Positions 18,159 through 27,094 of a stretch of DNA of 64,000 nucleotides are shown here, one piece after another. Made by a program: the position numbers and the translations under genes. Source of the stretch: Lacinutrix sp. (lineage in GTDB: Bacteria > Bacteroidota > Bacteroidia > Flavobacteriales > Flavobacteriaceae); the NCBI RefSeq assembly GCF_029238095.1, contig NZ_JAQWGS010000023.1, forward strand, positions 1 to 64,000. Reading direction: 5' to 3'. The number at the start of each line of letters is the position of its first letter. Position 1 is the stretch's first letter. The notes beneath the pieces are model-generated. The model saw only the letters and a list, made by a program, of their open reading frames with translations, was not told the DNA's origin and made no database searches.

Positions 18159-18918
18159 TTGTTTGTTTGCTTTTTATAAAAAAATGTTCGTATAGAAAAA
18201 TAAGCATATAATAGATAGATTTAGTTGTAGAAAAACTAAGGCCTTTTTTATAAACCCAATAATTGTGTTTTAACAATTCTAATTTGTTAGAAGATATAGA
18301 GTTGTCTCTAACACGGTAAAGTGCTAGAGATTCTTCCAAGCTTTTAGCTGGTTTACCTGAAAGTTCTATAGCTTTTAACCATAATAACCAATCTTGGCGT
18401 TTGCGCAGATTAGGCGCTTTTACTTTGCCCAGTTTCTTTGCGTTGTAAATTCCTGTTAAGTTAACTATATAATTACTTTTTAAATATTTCTTATACGTTA
18501 AAACAGGTAGTGCTTTTATTAATTTGTTTAAAGGTTTACCTTTTTCGTCAATTTGCTCGTAACTATAAAAACAGACCTCACAACCTTGATCTTGCATAAA
18601 AGCGATCTGTTTCTCTAATTTTTTAGGTTTCCAAAGATCATCTGCATCTAAAAACGCGATGTAATCACCTTTGGCTGCCATTACGCCTTTGTTTCTAGAT
18701 ACTGCAGCACCTTGGTTCTCTTTGTTTTTAATAAGCTTAATTTGGTTGTTTCCTGCAATAAAATTATTTACAATAGTAATAGTGTTATCTGTAGAACAAT
18801 CGTCTATTAAAACAAGCTCCCAATTGGTATAAGATTGTTGTAAAACAGAATGAATTGTTTGGATAATAAACGCTTCCGAATTATAAAGTGGTGTTATTAT
18901 AGAAACGAGTTGGCTCAC
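18139..18918 (-). CDS. Glycosyltransferase family 2
   Basis: 259 residues with a GT-A fold: SIITPLYNSEAFI at the start, ELVLIDDCSTDNT (34-46), and the metal-binding DADD (91-94) before LWKPKK. The C-terminal part carries the RKRQDWLLWLKAI acceptor segment and a hydrophobic stretch near the end. It probably adds one sugar to the growing lipid-linked repeat on the cytoplasmic membrane face. It is 2 bases downstream of the WcaJ-like gene and is the last gene of the polysaccharide locus, overlapping the interrupted CapK-like gene tail to tail by 20 bases. Confidence 0.93.
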   Translation of the reverse strand: MSQLVSIITPLYNSEAFIIQTIHSVLQQSYTNWELVLIDDCSTDNTITIVNNFIAGNNQIKLIKNKENQGAAVSRNKGVMAAKGDYIAFLDADDLWKPKKLEKQIAFMQDQGCEVCFYSYEQIDEKGKPLNKLIKALPVLTYKKYLKSNYIVNLTGIYNAKKLGKVKAPNLRKRQDWLLWLKAIELSGKPAKSLEESLALYRVRDNSISSNKLELLKHNYWVYKKGLSFSTTKSIYYMLIFLYEHFFIKSKQTITLRKK

Positions 18919-18920
18919 AA

Positions 18921-20330
18921 TTAATAGGCTTTTTCTTGACCTCTAAAAATATTTAAAGTAGTTTGAATTATTATTTTAATATCTAATAATAGCGACCAGT
19001 TTTCAATATAAAAATTATCGAATTTTATACGGTTAATTATGTCTTCGTCATTTTTAATTTCACCTCTATAACCTTTTATTTGGGCTAAGCCAGTGATTCC
19101 TGGTTTTACATGATGACGAAAAATAAAATTATATTTATCTATTTTTTTAGAATAGTCTTCAGTATAAGATAACATATGTGGTCTTGGTCCTACAACTGAC
19201 ATATCTCCTTTAAGAACATTAATAAATTGTGGTAACTCGTCTATACTTGTTTGGCGTAGAAACTTGCCAATTTTAGTAAGCCTGTTATCGTTTTGCTTAA
19301 CGTAAGTGCCTTTAACTTCTTTAACTGTTCTTAGTGATCTAAACTTATAACAATTAAATTCTTTATAATTTATTCCATTACGCTTATGCTTATAAAATAA
19401 AGGGCCTTTAGATTCAATTTTTATTAAAATAAATAAAAGAACGGAAACCCAAGACAAAATAAAAACAATAATAAATATCGAAAACAAAACATCGAAAGTT
19501 CGTTTTACTAATTTATTAAAATCATGATTTATTGCGACTTGTTGTATGGACAACACAGGAAGATAATTGTAAAAATCAGTTTTTAAACGCTTAGAAAATA
19601 GCTTTTTAGTTTCAGGAATAAATTTAATATTACAATGATGGATATTGGCATACTTTACAAATTCGTTTACTTGGTTTTCAGTAAGTTCATCTATAGCACA
19701 ATACACTTCATCAATACCATCATTAGCTTCTAAAAAAGAAAAACTTTCTTTTAAATTTCCGGTAATATCTTCTGCTTTACTATTACTAAAACGCGCTAAT
19801 AGTTTGTAGCCTAGTTCTTTTTTTTGAAGAAAAATTGTTTTTAATTCGTTTGCTCCTTCAGTGTCGCCAATAATAACAACTCTTCTTACGTTTCCTTTTA
19901 ATTTTAATCTATAAGCTCTAAGCATATAATAGCTTAAAAGTTTTATAAAAGCAATGATTGCAAATGAAGATGTTAAATATTTAAAGGTTATAAAAGCCTG
20001 AATGTTAACACTTCTAAAAATACCAATAAATGCGTATACTAAGATTGAAAATATTAGAAACTGTTTAACTAAAAGTGATAAAATATTTAATGCTGAAGTG
20101 TATCTATAAACACTATAAAAACTAATAAAAGACGTTGAGAACATCCAGAATAAAAAGGAATAAACAATGTAAAGAAGGTGTTTGTTATTTAAGTAAGCCG
20201 AAGAGAAAAAGTGTAAGTTTTCTTCATTAAAATTAAACGAATAAAACGCAAGAAAATTAATAACAAAAAGGTCGAAAAACACTAAAAGTGGTCTTATTAA
20301 CCAAGAATATCTTCCGCGTATGTATTCCAT
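18921..20330 (-). CDS. WcaJ-type polyprenyl-phosphate sugar phosphotransferase (polyPGT)
   Basis: 469 residues with four N-terminal transmembrane helices (about 12-115), a CoA-binding-like Rossmann middle domain (RVVIIGDTEGANEL, about 145-160), another membrane segment (about 275-300) and the C-terminal sugar transferase domain with KFRSLR, TSIDELPQFINVLKGDMSVVGPRP and KPGITGLAQIKGYRG. Such enzymes start repeat-unit synthesis by moving a sugar phosphate, often glucose-1-P or a related sugar, to undecaprenyl phosphate. A second, PglC-type initiating enzyme is encoded at 26482-27087, so the locus has two. Confidence 0.93.
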   Translation of the reverse strand: MEYIRGRYSWLIRPLLVFFDLFVINFLAFYSFNFNEENLHFFSSAYLNNKHLLYIVYSFLFWMFSTSFISFYSVYRYTSALNILSLLVKQFLIFSILVYAFIGIFRSVNIQAFITFKYLTSSFAIIAFIKLLSYYMLRAYRLKLKGNVRRVVIIGDTEGANELKTIFLQKKELGYKLLARFSNSKAEDITGNLKESFSFLEANDGIDEVYCAIDELTENQVNEFVKYANIHHCNIKFIPETKKLFSKRLKTDFYNYLPVLSIQQVAINHDFNKLVKRTFDVLFSIFIIVFILSWVSVLLFILIKIESKGPLFYKHKRNGINYKEFNCYKFRSLRTVKEVKGTYVKQNDNRLTKIGKFLRQTSIDELPQFINVLKGDMSVVGPRPHMLSYTEDYSKKIDKYNFIFRHHVKPGITGLAQIKGYRGEIKNDEDIINRIKFDNFYIENWSLLLDIKIIIQTTLNIFRGQEKAY

Positions 20331-20333
20331 TTG

Positions 20334-21326
20334 CTACTTGTTATTATAACTTGAAAAGTCTTTGTGTTCGCTTTTATAGAGTTCATCTTTACTTAGACTT
20401 TTAAAATAATCAAAGGTAATTTTCATACCTTCTGCTCTTCCTACTTTTGGTTGCCAACCTAGCAACGTTCTAGCTAAGGTAATATCTGGTTGCCTTTGCA
20501 TAGGATCATCAACAGGTAAATCTTTATAAATTACTTTCTGTGTTGTATTTGTAAGTTTAATAATTTCCTCTGCAAAATCTTTTATTGTAATCTCGTTTGG
20601 ATTTCCAATATTAATAGGATGACTATAGTCGCTTAATAGTAACTTATATATACCTTCAACCTGATCGTCTACATAGCAAAACGAACGTGTTTGCAATCCA
20701 TCTCCAAAAACGGTTAAATCCTCTCCTCGTAATGCTTGTCCCATAAAAGCAGGGATTACACGACCATCGTTTAGTCTCATTCTTGGTCCATAGGTATTAA
20801 AAATACGAACTATACGTGTTTCTAATCCATGAAATCTATGGTAAGCCATTGTTATAGATTCTTGAAAACGTTTAGCTTCATCATAAACACCTCTTGGGCC
20901 AATGGTGTTTACATTTCCATGATACTCCTCTGTTTGAGGATGCACCAAGGGATCTCCATAAACTTCTGATGTTGAGGCAATGAGTAATCTAGCTTTTTTG
21001 GCTTTTGCTAAACCTAGTAAATTATGGGTTCCTAAAGAGCCTACTTTAAGTGTTTGAATTGGGATTTTAAGGTAATCTATAGGGCTTGCAGGAGATGCAA
21101 AATGTAAAATGTAGTCTAAATCTCCATTTATGTTAATAAACTCTGTTACATCATGTTTAATAAAGCTAAAATTAGGATGGTCTTGAAGATGTACTATATT
21201 TTTAATATCTCCAGTTATAAAGTTATCCATACCAATAACATGATAGCCTTCTTTAATAAAGCGATCGCACAAATGTGAGCCTAAAAATCCTGCTGCTCCA
21301 GTTATTAATACTTTTTTTAAACTCAT
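20334..21326 (-). CDS. UDP-glucuronate decarboxylase (UDP-xylose synthase)
   Basis: 330-residue short-chain dehydrogenase of the UXS type. NAD-binding GAAGFLG (10-16), the signature [23 protein letters not shown] (about 74-96), catalytic STSEVYGDP (118-126, Glu121) and Tyr148-x3-Lys152 (YDEAK) are all present, followed by [10 protein letters not shown] and [15 protein letters not shown]. It converts UDP-glucuronate to UDP-xylose. The substrate is supplied by Ugd, whose gene lies directly upstream with a one-base overlap, so the pair is a complete UDP-glucose to UDP-xylose route. Confidence 0.93.
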   Translation of the reverse strand: MSLKKVLITGAAGFLGSHLCDRFIKEGYHVIGMDNFITGDIKNIVHLQDHPNFSFIKHDVTEFININGDLDYILHFASPASPIDYLKIPIQTLKVGSLGTHNLLGLAKAKKARLLIASTSEVYGDPLVHPQTEEYHGNVNTIGPRGVYDEAKRFQESITMAYHRFHGLETRIVRIFNTYGPRMRLNDGRVIPAFMGQALRGEDLTVFGDGLQTRSFCYVDDQVEGIYKLLLSDYSHPINIGNPNEITIKDFAEEIIKLTNTTQKVIYKDLPVDDPMQRQPDITLARTLLGWQPKVGRAEGMKITFDYFKSLSKDELYKSEHKDFSSYNNK

Positions 21327-22624
21327 TATCTTCCTATTGATACGTATTTAAAACCTTCGTTTTCAATGTCTTTAACATCGTATAAATTACGACCATCAAA
21401 AATAACATTACTGTTCATTGCTAGCTTCATTTTGTCTGTATTTGGTGTTCTAAAAATACTCCATTCGGTACAGATTACTAAAGCGTCTGCATGTTCTATG
21501 GCTTGATACATACTTTCTGCATAGTTAATTTTATCGCCCAACTTTCTTTTAACATTTGGCATAGCCTCGGGATCGAAAGCTGTAATATTAGCACCAGATT
21601 GTAATAAGCTATCTATCATGAAAAGTGCAGGCGCTTCTCGAATATCGTCGGTTTCGGGTTTAAATGCTAATCCCCAAATAGCGATATTTTTTCCTTTTAA
21701 ATCGTTATTAAAATGAGACTCTATTTTAGGAATTAATACAAGTTTTTGTCTTGCATTAACGTTAATCACTGCGTCTAAAATTTGAAAATTATAATTATTA
21801 TCTTTTCCAGATTTGTGCAATGCTTTAACATCTTTTGGAAAACAAGAACCACCATAACCAATGCCTGGGAATAAGAAGCGTTTTCCTATTCTAGAATCTG
21901 TTCCCATTCCTATTCTTACCTTATCGACATCTGCACCAACCTTTTCACAAAAATTAGCAATCTCGTTCATGAATGTTATTTTTGCTGCTAAAAAGGCATT
22001 TGAGGCATATTTAGTAAGTTCAGCAGACTTCTCGTCCATTATAATTATTGGGTTTCCTGAGCGCACGTATGGCTTGTATAGTTTTTCCATAAGCTTAATA
22101 GCTTTTTCACTACTTGCGCCTACAACTATACGTTCTGGTTTTAAAAAATCGTCTACGGCAAATCCTTCTCTTAAAAATTCTGGGTTAGACACCACATCAA
22201 AATCTACAGTTGCATTTTTAGCAATAGCTGCTTCTACTTTTTCTGATGTACCAACTGGTACAGTACTTTTATCGACAATTACTTTATAGTCTTTTATAAG
22301 TTTACCAATATTGTTTGCTACTCCTAAAATATACTTTAAGTCGGCCGAACCATCTTCATCTTCTGGTGTTGGTAAAGCTAAAAATATAATATCTCCATGT
22401 TCTAACCCTTCGTATAAATTTGTTGAAAACCTTAAGCGATTCGCTTTAATATTTCTTTCGAATAAAACATCTAAATGTGGCTCGTAAATTGGTACTTTAC
22501 CGTTCTGCATTTGTTTAACTTTATTCTCATCTATATCTATACAAAGCACATCGTTTCCTGTTTCTGCAAGGCAGGTACCTGTTACTAAGCCTACATATCC
22601 TGTACCTATAACTGCTATTTTCAT
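21326..22624 (-). CDS. ugd: UDP-glucose 6-dehydrogenase
   Basis: NAD-dependent four-electron oxidation of UDP-glucose to UDP-glucuronate. The 432 residues have the N-terminal Rossmann motif [14 protein letters not shown] (3-16), DKSTVPVGT (118-126), SNPEFLREG (146-154) and the catalytic Cys261 in [10 protein letters not shown]. The C-terminal UDP-binding domain has [19 protein letters not shown]. It heads a sub-operon with UDP-xylose synthase, the WcaJ-like transferase and the last GT2, separated from the upstream genes by a terminator (22649-22673). Confidence 0.96.
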   Translation of the reverse strand: MKIAVIGTGYVGLVTGTCLAETGNDVLCIDIDENKVKQMQNGKVPIYEPHLDVLFERNIKANRLRFSTNLYEGLEHGDIIFLALPTPEDEDGSADLKYILGVANNIGKLIKDYKVIVDKSTVPVGTSEKVEAAIAKNATVDFDVVSNPEFLREGFAVDDFLKPERIVVGASSEKAIKLMEKLYKPYVRSGNPIIIMDEKSAELTKYASNAFLAAKITFMNEIANFCEKVGADVDKVRIGMGTDSRIGKRFLFPGIGYGGSCFPKDVKALHKSGKDNNYNFQILDAVINVNARQKLVLIPKIESHFNNDLKGKNIAIWGLAFKPETDDIREAPALFMIDSLLQSGANITAFDPEAMPNVKRKLGDKINYAESMYQAIEHADALVICTEWSIFRTPNTDKMKLAMNSNVIFDGRNLYDVKDIENEGFKYVSIGR

Positions 22625-22648
22625 ATGGGGAATTATACTAATTATATT

Positions 22649-22673
22649 AAAAAAGCTTCAAACTAATGAAGCT
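22649..22673 (-). terminator. Intrinsic terminator inside the polysaccharide locus
   Basis: Read on the minus strand, AGCTTCA (22673-22667), a 6-base loop and TGAAGCT (22660-22654) are followed by a run of five more T. It follows the CapD/PglF-like gene and precedes ugd, so it divides the locus into two transcription units or attenuates read-through. Confidence 0.7.
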
Positions 22674-22687
22674 ATAATATTTAAATT

Positions 22688-24652
22688 TTAAACTATTTTT
22701 TTGTCTAGTCTCTCAAAATCTGAATTCATACTTAAAAACTCTGGTACGATGTCTTTCATTTTAAGTACTATTTCCTTTTTGGTGCCTTCTTTGGCTATAT
22801 CTGCGAGATCTAAAATTAGCTTGTTAATTATGTTGTAATCATAGCTTTCTATTTTGGCTATCATTATTTTTTCGTTGTACGTTGGTAAAGTTTGACAGTT
22901 GTCGTTTAAAAGCTCTTCGTATAACTTTTCTCCTGGTCTTAAACCTATAACTTTAATATCTATTTCTTTATAAGGTGTAAATCCAGCTAGACGAATTATC
23001 TTTTTTGCTAAGTCGATAATTTTTACTGCTTCTCCCATATCAAAAATAAAAACTTCGCCTCCATTTCCCATTGCTCCTGCTTCTATTACCAGTTGGCAAG
23101 CTTCTGGAATAGTCATGAAGTACCTAATAATGTCTGGGTGTGTTATGGTTAATGGTCCTCCTTCTTCAATTTGTTTTTTAAACAAAGGAACTACAGAGCC
23201 ATTAGAACCTAATACATTACCAAACCTTGTGGTAACGTATTGGGTTGTAATTTTGTTATCTGTTTTTAATTTTTCTTGTAATGCTTGAATATATATTTCT
23301 GCAATACGTTTTGATGCTCCCATGACGTTACTCGGGTTAACAGCTTTATCTGTAGATACCATTACAAATTTTTCGGCTTTGTATTTATAAGCCATATCTG
23401 CTATATTTTTTGAACCTACAACATTTGCAAAAACTGCTTGAGCTGGATGTTTTTCCATTAAAGGTACATGCTTATATGCTGCTGCATGATAAACAACATT
23501 AGGTTTATATGTTTTAAAAACATCATCTATAATATCTCTATTTCTTACATCTGTTATAATAGCTTCAAAATCTAAATTTGGAAAATTTTGATTTATTTCA
23601 TGTTGAATGCGATATAGAGGTGTTTCTGCATTATCTAAAATTAAGAGTTTTTTAGGTTTATAATTAACAACTTGTCTAACAATTTCACTGCCTATTGATC
23701 CTGCTCCTCCTGTTACTAGAATACATTTATTATAAATTTCTTTTGCTACTAGCTTGTTGTCTAATTTTATTGGTTCTCTTTCAAGAATATCTTCAATTTG
23801 AATTTTTTCAATTTGGTTAGATAAGCTTTTATTGTTTTCTATATCTGAAATTAAAGGCGCTCTAAAGACTTTAAAATTATATTCTAAACAATTGTCTATA
23901 ATTTCTATGCTTTCTTCTTTAGATAGTTTATTATCTGCTATTATTAATGCTTGAGCACCATTTGCTCTTAAGGTTACGGCTACTTTTCTATGTAAGTGTA
24001 CAATTGGAAGCCCTAATATTTCTTTACTTTTATTTTTCCCTTCTTTATCAATAAAACCTAGCACTTTATATCTTGAAGGTTTTTCAGACTTTAATGCTGA
24101 GGCAATAGCAATTGCATTCTCGTCTGTACCAAAAACCAATACATTTATTTGATCTTCTGAATGTTGTAAGTTGATATAGACTTCGAAAACTTGTTTTACT
24201 AATATTCTAAATAAAAATAACCCACAAAATGATATTATTGAGTAGACTAAAATCTCTGGAACTAGAAAGATACTAACCTCAGTAATTACAAAATATAAAT
24301 AGTGAATACCTAAGGTTGTAATTAATGTTGCCGCAGATGCTAAAAAAAATTTTACTGCATCTATAAAGGTAGAGTGCCTTATTAAACCAGCATAAGTTCT
24401 AAAAAATATAAAGAATATAATGTTTACAAATACAACTATTAATTCTTGAACTGTTGGAAGGTAGGATATGTAAAGAGTAGAGTTCTGTAGGTTTCCAATA
24501 ATAATTTTAGTTATAACTAAAGCTATTAATAAAATAGTGCTGTCAAAACATAGTATTGCCCATCGTGGCAAATAGTTAATATTTTTAAAATCTATCTTTT
24601 TTCGACTAGATTCTAAAACTTGAAACAGTGCTTGTTTTAATTTTCTAAACAT
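22688..24652 (-). CDS. Membrane-bound nucleotide-sugar 4,6-dehydratase (CapD/WbpM/PglF type)
   Basis: 654 residues. Four transmembrane helices (about 32-150), a first Rossmann-like domain (VLVFGTDENA, 171-180), then the catalytic SDR domain: TGGAGSIG (314-321), VVYHAAAYKHVPLME (386-400), STDKAVNP (433-440) and Met444-x3-Lys448 in place of the usual Tyr-x3-Lys, as in WbpM/PglF. The known reaction is UDP-GlcNAc to UDP-4-keto-6-deoxy-GlcNAc. The next upstream genes are an aminotransferase, an acetyltransferase and a PglC-like enzyme, so a bacillosamine-type pathway is likely. The terminator at 22649-22673 follows it. Confidence 0.92.
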   Translation of the reverse strand: MFRKLKQALFQVLESSRKKIDFKNINYLPRWAILCFDSTILLIALVITKIIIGNLQNSTLYISYLPTVQELIVVFVNIIFFIFFRTYAGLIRHSTFIDAVKFFLASAATLITTLGIHYLYFVITEVSIFLVPEILVYSIISFCGLFLFRILVKQVFEVYINLQHSEDQINVLVFGTDENAIAIASALKSEKPSRYKVLGFIDKEGKNKSKEILGLPIVHLHRKVAVTLRANGAQALIIADNKLSKEESIEIIDNCLEYNFKVFRAPLISDIENNKSLSNQIEKIQIEDILEREPIKLDNKLVAKEIYNKCILVTGGAGSIGSEIVRQVVNYKPKKLLILDNAETPLYRIQHEINQNFPNLDFEAIITDVRNRDIIDDVFKTYKPNVVYHAAAYKHVPLMEKHPAQAVFANVVGSKNIADMAYKYKAEKFVMVSTDKAVNPSNVMGASKRIAEIYIQALQEKLKTDNKITTQYVTTRFGNVLGSNGSVVPLFKKQIEEGGPLTITHPDIIRYFMTIPEACQLVIEAGAMGNGGEVFIFDMGEAVKIIDLAKKIIRLAGFTPYKEIDIKVIGLRPGEKLYEELLNDNCQTLPTYNEKIMIAKIESYDYNIINKLILDLADIAKEGTKKEIVLKMKDIVPEFLSMNSDFERLDKKIV

Positions 24653-24746
24653 TTAGACTATTATAATTGGGACTACAAATATCATAATTATAATTACAAT
24701 ATAGAAATATAACAGCGTATTCCAAGCAAAATAAGTATATTAAGGT

Positions 24747-25874
24747 TTATTTAAGAGATTCTACTATTCTATAAATTCTCTCTCTCTCTTGTTTGGTAAG
24801 ATTTGATCCACTTGGTAAACATAGTCCACTATTAAATAACGTCTCGCTTATATTAGAGCCATAATAAGGTGCATTTTTAAATACTGGTTGAAGATGCATT
24901 GGTTTCCATAATGGTCTTGTTTCTATGTTTGCTTCTGTCATTTTATGATACAGTTCATTTTTTGTAAAAGGTGCATTTTCACCTATAATGATACAACTTA
25001 ACCAATGATTTGAGAATCTATTTTGATTTACTTCTGTAAAAACTGTTACCTCTTTTGTGTCCTTAAATAATTCTTTGTAGAAAGTATTCATTTCACGTCT
25101 CAATTTTATATGCTTATCTAAAACCTCCATTTGACCACGACCAATTCCTGCACTAATATTACTCATTCTATAATTATAACCAATTTGCGAATGCTCGTAA
25201 TGTATTGCTTCGTCCCTAGCTTGTGTTGCTAAAAAAATTGTGTTTTTCTTTTTTTCTTTAGTATTACAAACCATTGCTCCGCCACCCGAAGTTGTAATTA
25301 TTTTATTTCCATTAAAAGATAAAATTGAATAGTCTCCAAAAGTTCCACATTTTCTTCCTTTATAGGTTGAACCTAATGCTTCAGCAGCATCTTCAACTAC
25401 TGGAATATTATACTTTATGGCAACTGCTAATAACTCGTCAACTTTTGCTGGCATACCATAAAGGTGAACTATTATTATTGCTTTAGGTTTTTTACCTTTA
25501 GATATTCTGGCTTTTATTGCTTCCTCAAGATGTATTGGACACATGTTCCAAGTTTCAGATTCGCTGTCTATAAATATAGGTGTTGCGCCTTGATATATTA
25601 TTGGGTTTGCTGAAGCCGAAAAAGTAAAGGTTTGGCATATTACCTCATCGTCTATATCTACTCCTAGTTGAACCAATGCTAAGTGAATTGCTGCTGTTCC
25701 TGATGATAATGCTGCAACATGCATATCTTCTTTAAGATATGTTTCTATATCTTTTTCAAATCCAGTTACGTTTGGACCTAAAGGTGCTATCCAATTAGTG
25801 TCGAAAGCTTCTTTTATATAGTTTTGCTCGTTTCCTCCCATATGAGGTGATGAGAGCCATATTTTTGAGTTCAT
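24747..25874 (-). CDS. DegT/DnrJ/EryC1 PLP aminotransferase (PglE-like)
   Basis: 375 residues of the sugar aminotransferase family. The PLP lysine is Lys191 in SILSFNGNKIITTSGGG, with VVEDAAEALGS (159-169) supplying the Asp that binds the pyridine nitrogen. The start MNSKIWLSSPHMGGNEQNYI is typical of PglE/PseC-like enzymes in diamino-sugar pathways. It probably aminates UDP-4-keto-6-deoxy-GlcNAc at C4. It overlaps the acetyltransferase gene by 4 bases and is followed, after 94 bases, by the dehydratase gene. Confidence 0.92.
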   Translation of the reverse strand: MNSKIWLSSPHMGGNEQNYIKEAFDTNWIAPLGPNVTGFEKDIETYLKEDMHVAALSSGTAAIHLALVQLGVDIDDEVICQTFTFSASANPIIYQGATPIFIDSESETWNMCPIHLEEAIKARISKGKKPKAIIIVHLYGMPAKVDELLAVAIKYNIPVVEDAAEALGSTYKGRKCGTFGDYSILSFNGNKIITTSGGGAMVCNTKEKKKNTIFLATQARDEAIHYEHSQIGYNYRMSNISAGIGRGQMEVLDKHIKLRREMNTFYKELFKDTKEVTVFTEVNQNRFSNHWLSCIIIGENAPFTKNELYHKMTEANIETRPLWKPMHLQPVFKNAPYYGSNISETLFNSGLCLPSGSNLTKQERERIYRIVESLK

Positions 25875-26482
25875 TTCTTATTGCTTTTAATTATTCTGGC
25901 AGGATTACCAACAACTATTGAATAATCTGGAATATCATCTATCACTACTGATCCTGCGCCAATTACACTCCATTTACCTATTCTGATATTAGGTATAACG
26001 ACTGCGCCTGCGCCAATATGAGTGCCTTCTCCAACTTTTACATTACCTGTTAAAGTGGCATTAGGCGATACGTGCACAAAGTCTTCAATTACACAATCAT
26101 GTTCTATTACCGAAGATGTATTTATTATGCAATGATTACCTATTTTAGCATTAGAATTAACACTAACATATTGCATTACAACTGTGCCTTTTCCTATTTC
26201 ACTGTAAGCTGATATAAAACAATTACGATGTAGTGCAGTAAAATATCGTGATTCAATATTATTTACAATTTGTTTTCTTATTTCATTGTTTCCAATAGCA
26301 ATTATTAACTCTCCTTTTTTTAAGACCTTGTTGTCTTTTTCTAATTTACCTAAAAATGGAATATCTTGAAAACTCTCTAACAGCAGGTGGTCATCAAAAA
26401 CACCAATAATTTTATTATTAGTAGAATTAATAACATCAACTACAACTTTAGCATGACCACTAGCTCCAAATAAATATTTCAT
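25871..26482 (-). CDS. Sugar O/N-acyltransferase with left-handed beta-helix (PglD/NeuD-like)
   Basis: 203 residues. The first 75 form a small Rossmann-like domain (YLFGASGHAKVVVDVIN at the start, the PglD/NeuD signature). The rest is a hexapeptide-repeat beta-helix with the catalytic-type His in SSVIEHDCVIEDFVHV and the end motif VVGNPARIIK. PglD acetylates the 4-amino group of UDP-4-amino-4,6-dideoxy-GlcNAc with acetyl-CoA. It overlaps both neighbours by 1-4 bases, which fits a shared pathway. The exact acyl group is not evident from sequence. Confidence 0.9.
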   Translation of the reverse strand: MKYLFGASGHAKVVVDVINSTNNKIIGVFDDHLLLESFQDIPFLGKLEKDNKVLKKGELIIAIGNNEIRKQIVNNIESRYFTALHRNCFISAYSEIGKGTVVMQYVSVNSNAKIGNHCIINTSSVIEHDCVIEDFVHVSPNATLTGNVKVGEGTHIGAGAVVIPNIRIGKWSVIGAGSVVIDDIPDYSIVVGNPARIIKSNKK

Positions 26483-27087
26483 TAGTTATTTCCTGTATAT
26501 TTTTCGGTTGTTACTGCGTTAACAGCGTTAATACCTTCAGATTTTACTACTTTTAAAACTGTTTTTAGCAGTATTTTAATGTCTAGAATTAAACTTATGT
26601 TATTTACATACCAGACATCCAATTCAAATTTTTTAGACCAACTAATAGCATTTCTTCCATTAACCTGAGCCCAACCTGTTATTCCTGGCTTTACATCATG
26701 CCTTTTTTTTTGAGTTTCATTGTATAAAGGTAGATATTCTGGCAATAATGGTCTTGGCCCAATAATACTCATATCTCCTTTTAAAACATTAATTAATTGT
26801 GGGAGTTCATCTAACGATGTTTTTCTTATAAATTTTCCAATACTGGTTAATCTTTTCCCATCTGGTAGAAAATCTCCATTGGAATCCTTCTTGTCTGTCA
26901 TTGTTTTAAACTTAATAACTTTGAATATTCTTGTATCTTTTCCAGGTCTTTGTTGGAAAAAAAAGGGTTTACCATTGTTATTAACTAATAAAAAAACTAA
27001 TACAAAAATAAAAATAGGTGAAAAGATTATTAAAGCTAATAAGGCAGTAATGCAATCTAATAATGGTTTAAAAAAAGACTTATACAT
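26482..27087 (-). CDS. Monotopic phosphoglycosyltransferase (PglC-like)
   Basis: 201 residues: one N-terminal re-entrant membrane helix (about 8-34) and the catalytic domain with QQRPGKDTRIFKVIKFKTM, KTSLDELPQLINVLKGDMSIIGPRPLLPEYL and KPGITGWAQVNGRN. This is the small PglC/WbaP-core type; the Asp-Glu of DELPQ is the catalytic dyad in the family. In Campylobacter it loads diNAc-bacillosamine phosphate on undecaprenyl phosphate. Its neighbours here (PglD, PglE and PglF-like) suggest the same substrate. It overlaps the PglD-like gene by one base. Confidence 0.92.
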   Translation of the reverse strand: MYKSFFKPLLDCITALLALIIFSPIFIFVLVFLLVNNNGKPFFFQQRPGKDTRIFKVIKFKTMTDKKDSNGDFLPDGKRLTSIGKFIRKTSLDELPQLINVLKGDMSIIGPRPLLPEYLPLYNETQKKRHDVKPGITGWAQVNGRNAISWSKKFELDVWYVNNISLILDIKILLKTVLKVVKSEGINAVNAVTTEKYTGNN

Positions 27088-27094
27088 ATAATAT

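Noticed and set aside
21861-22289. Plus-strand open frame of 142 codons inside ugd
   Set aside because: Complement of well-conserved dehydrogenase codons; a shadow.
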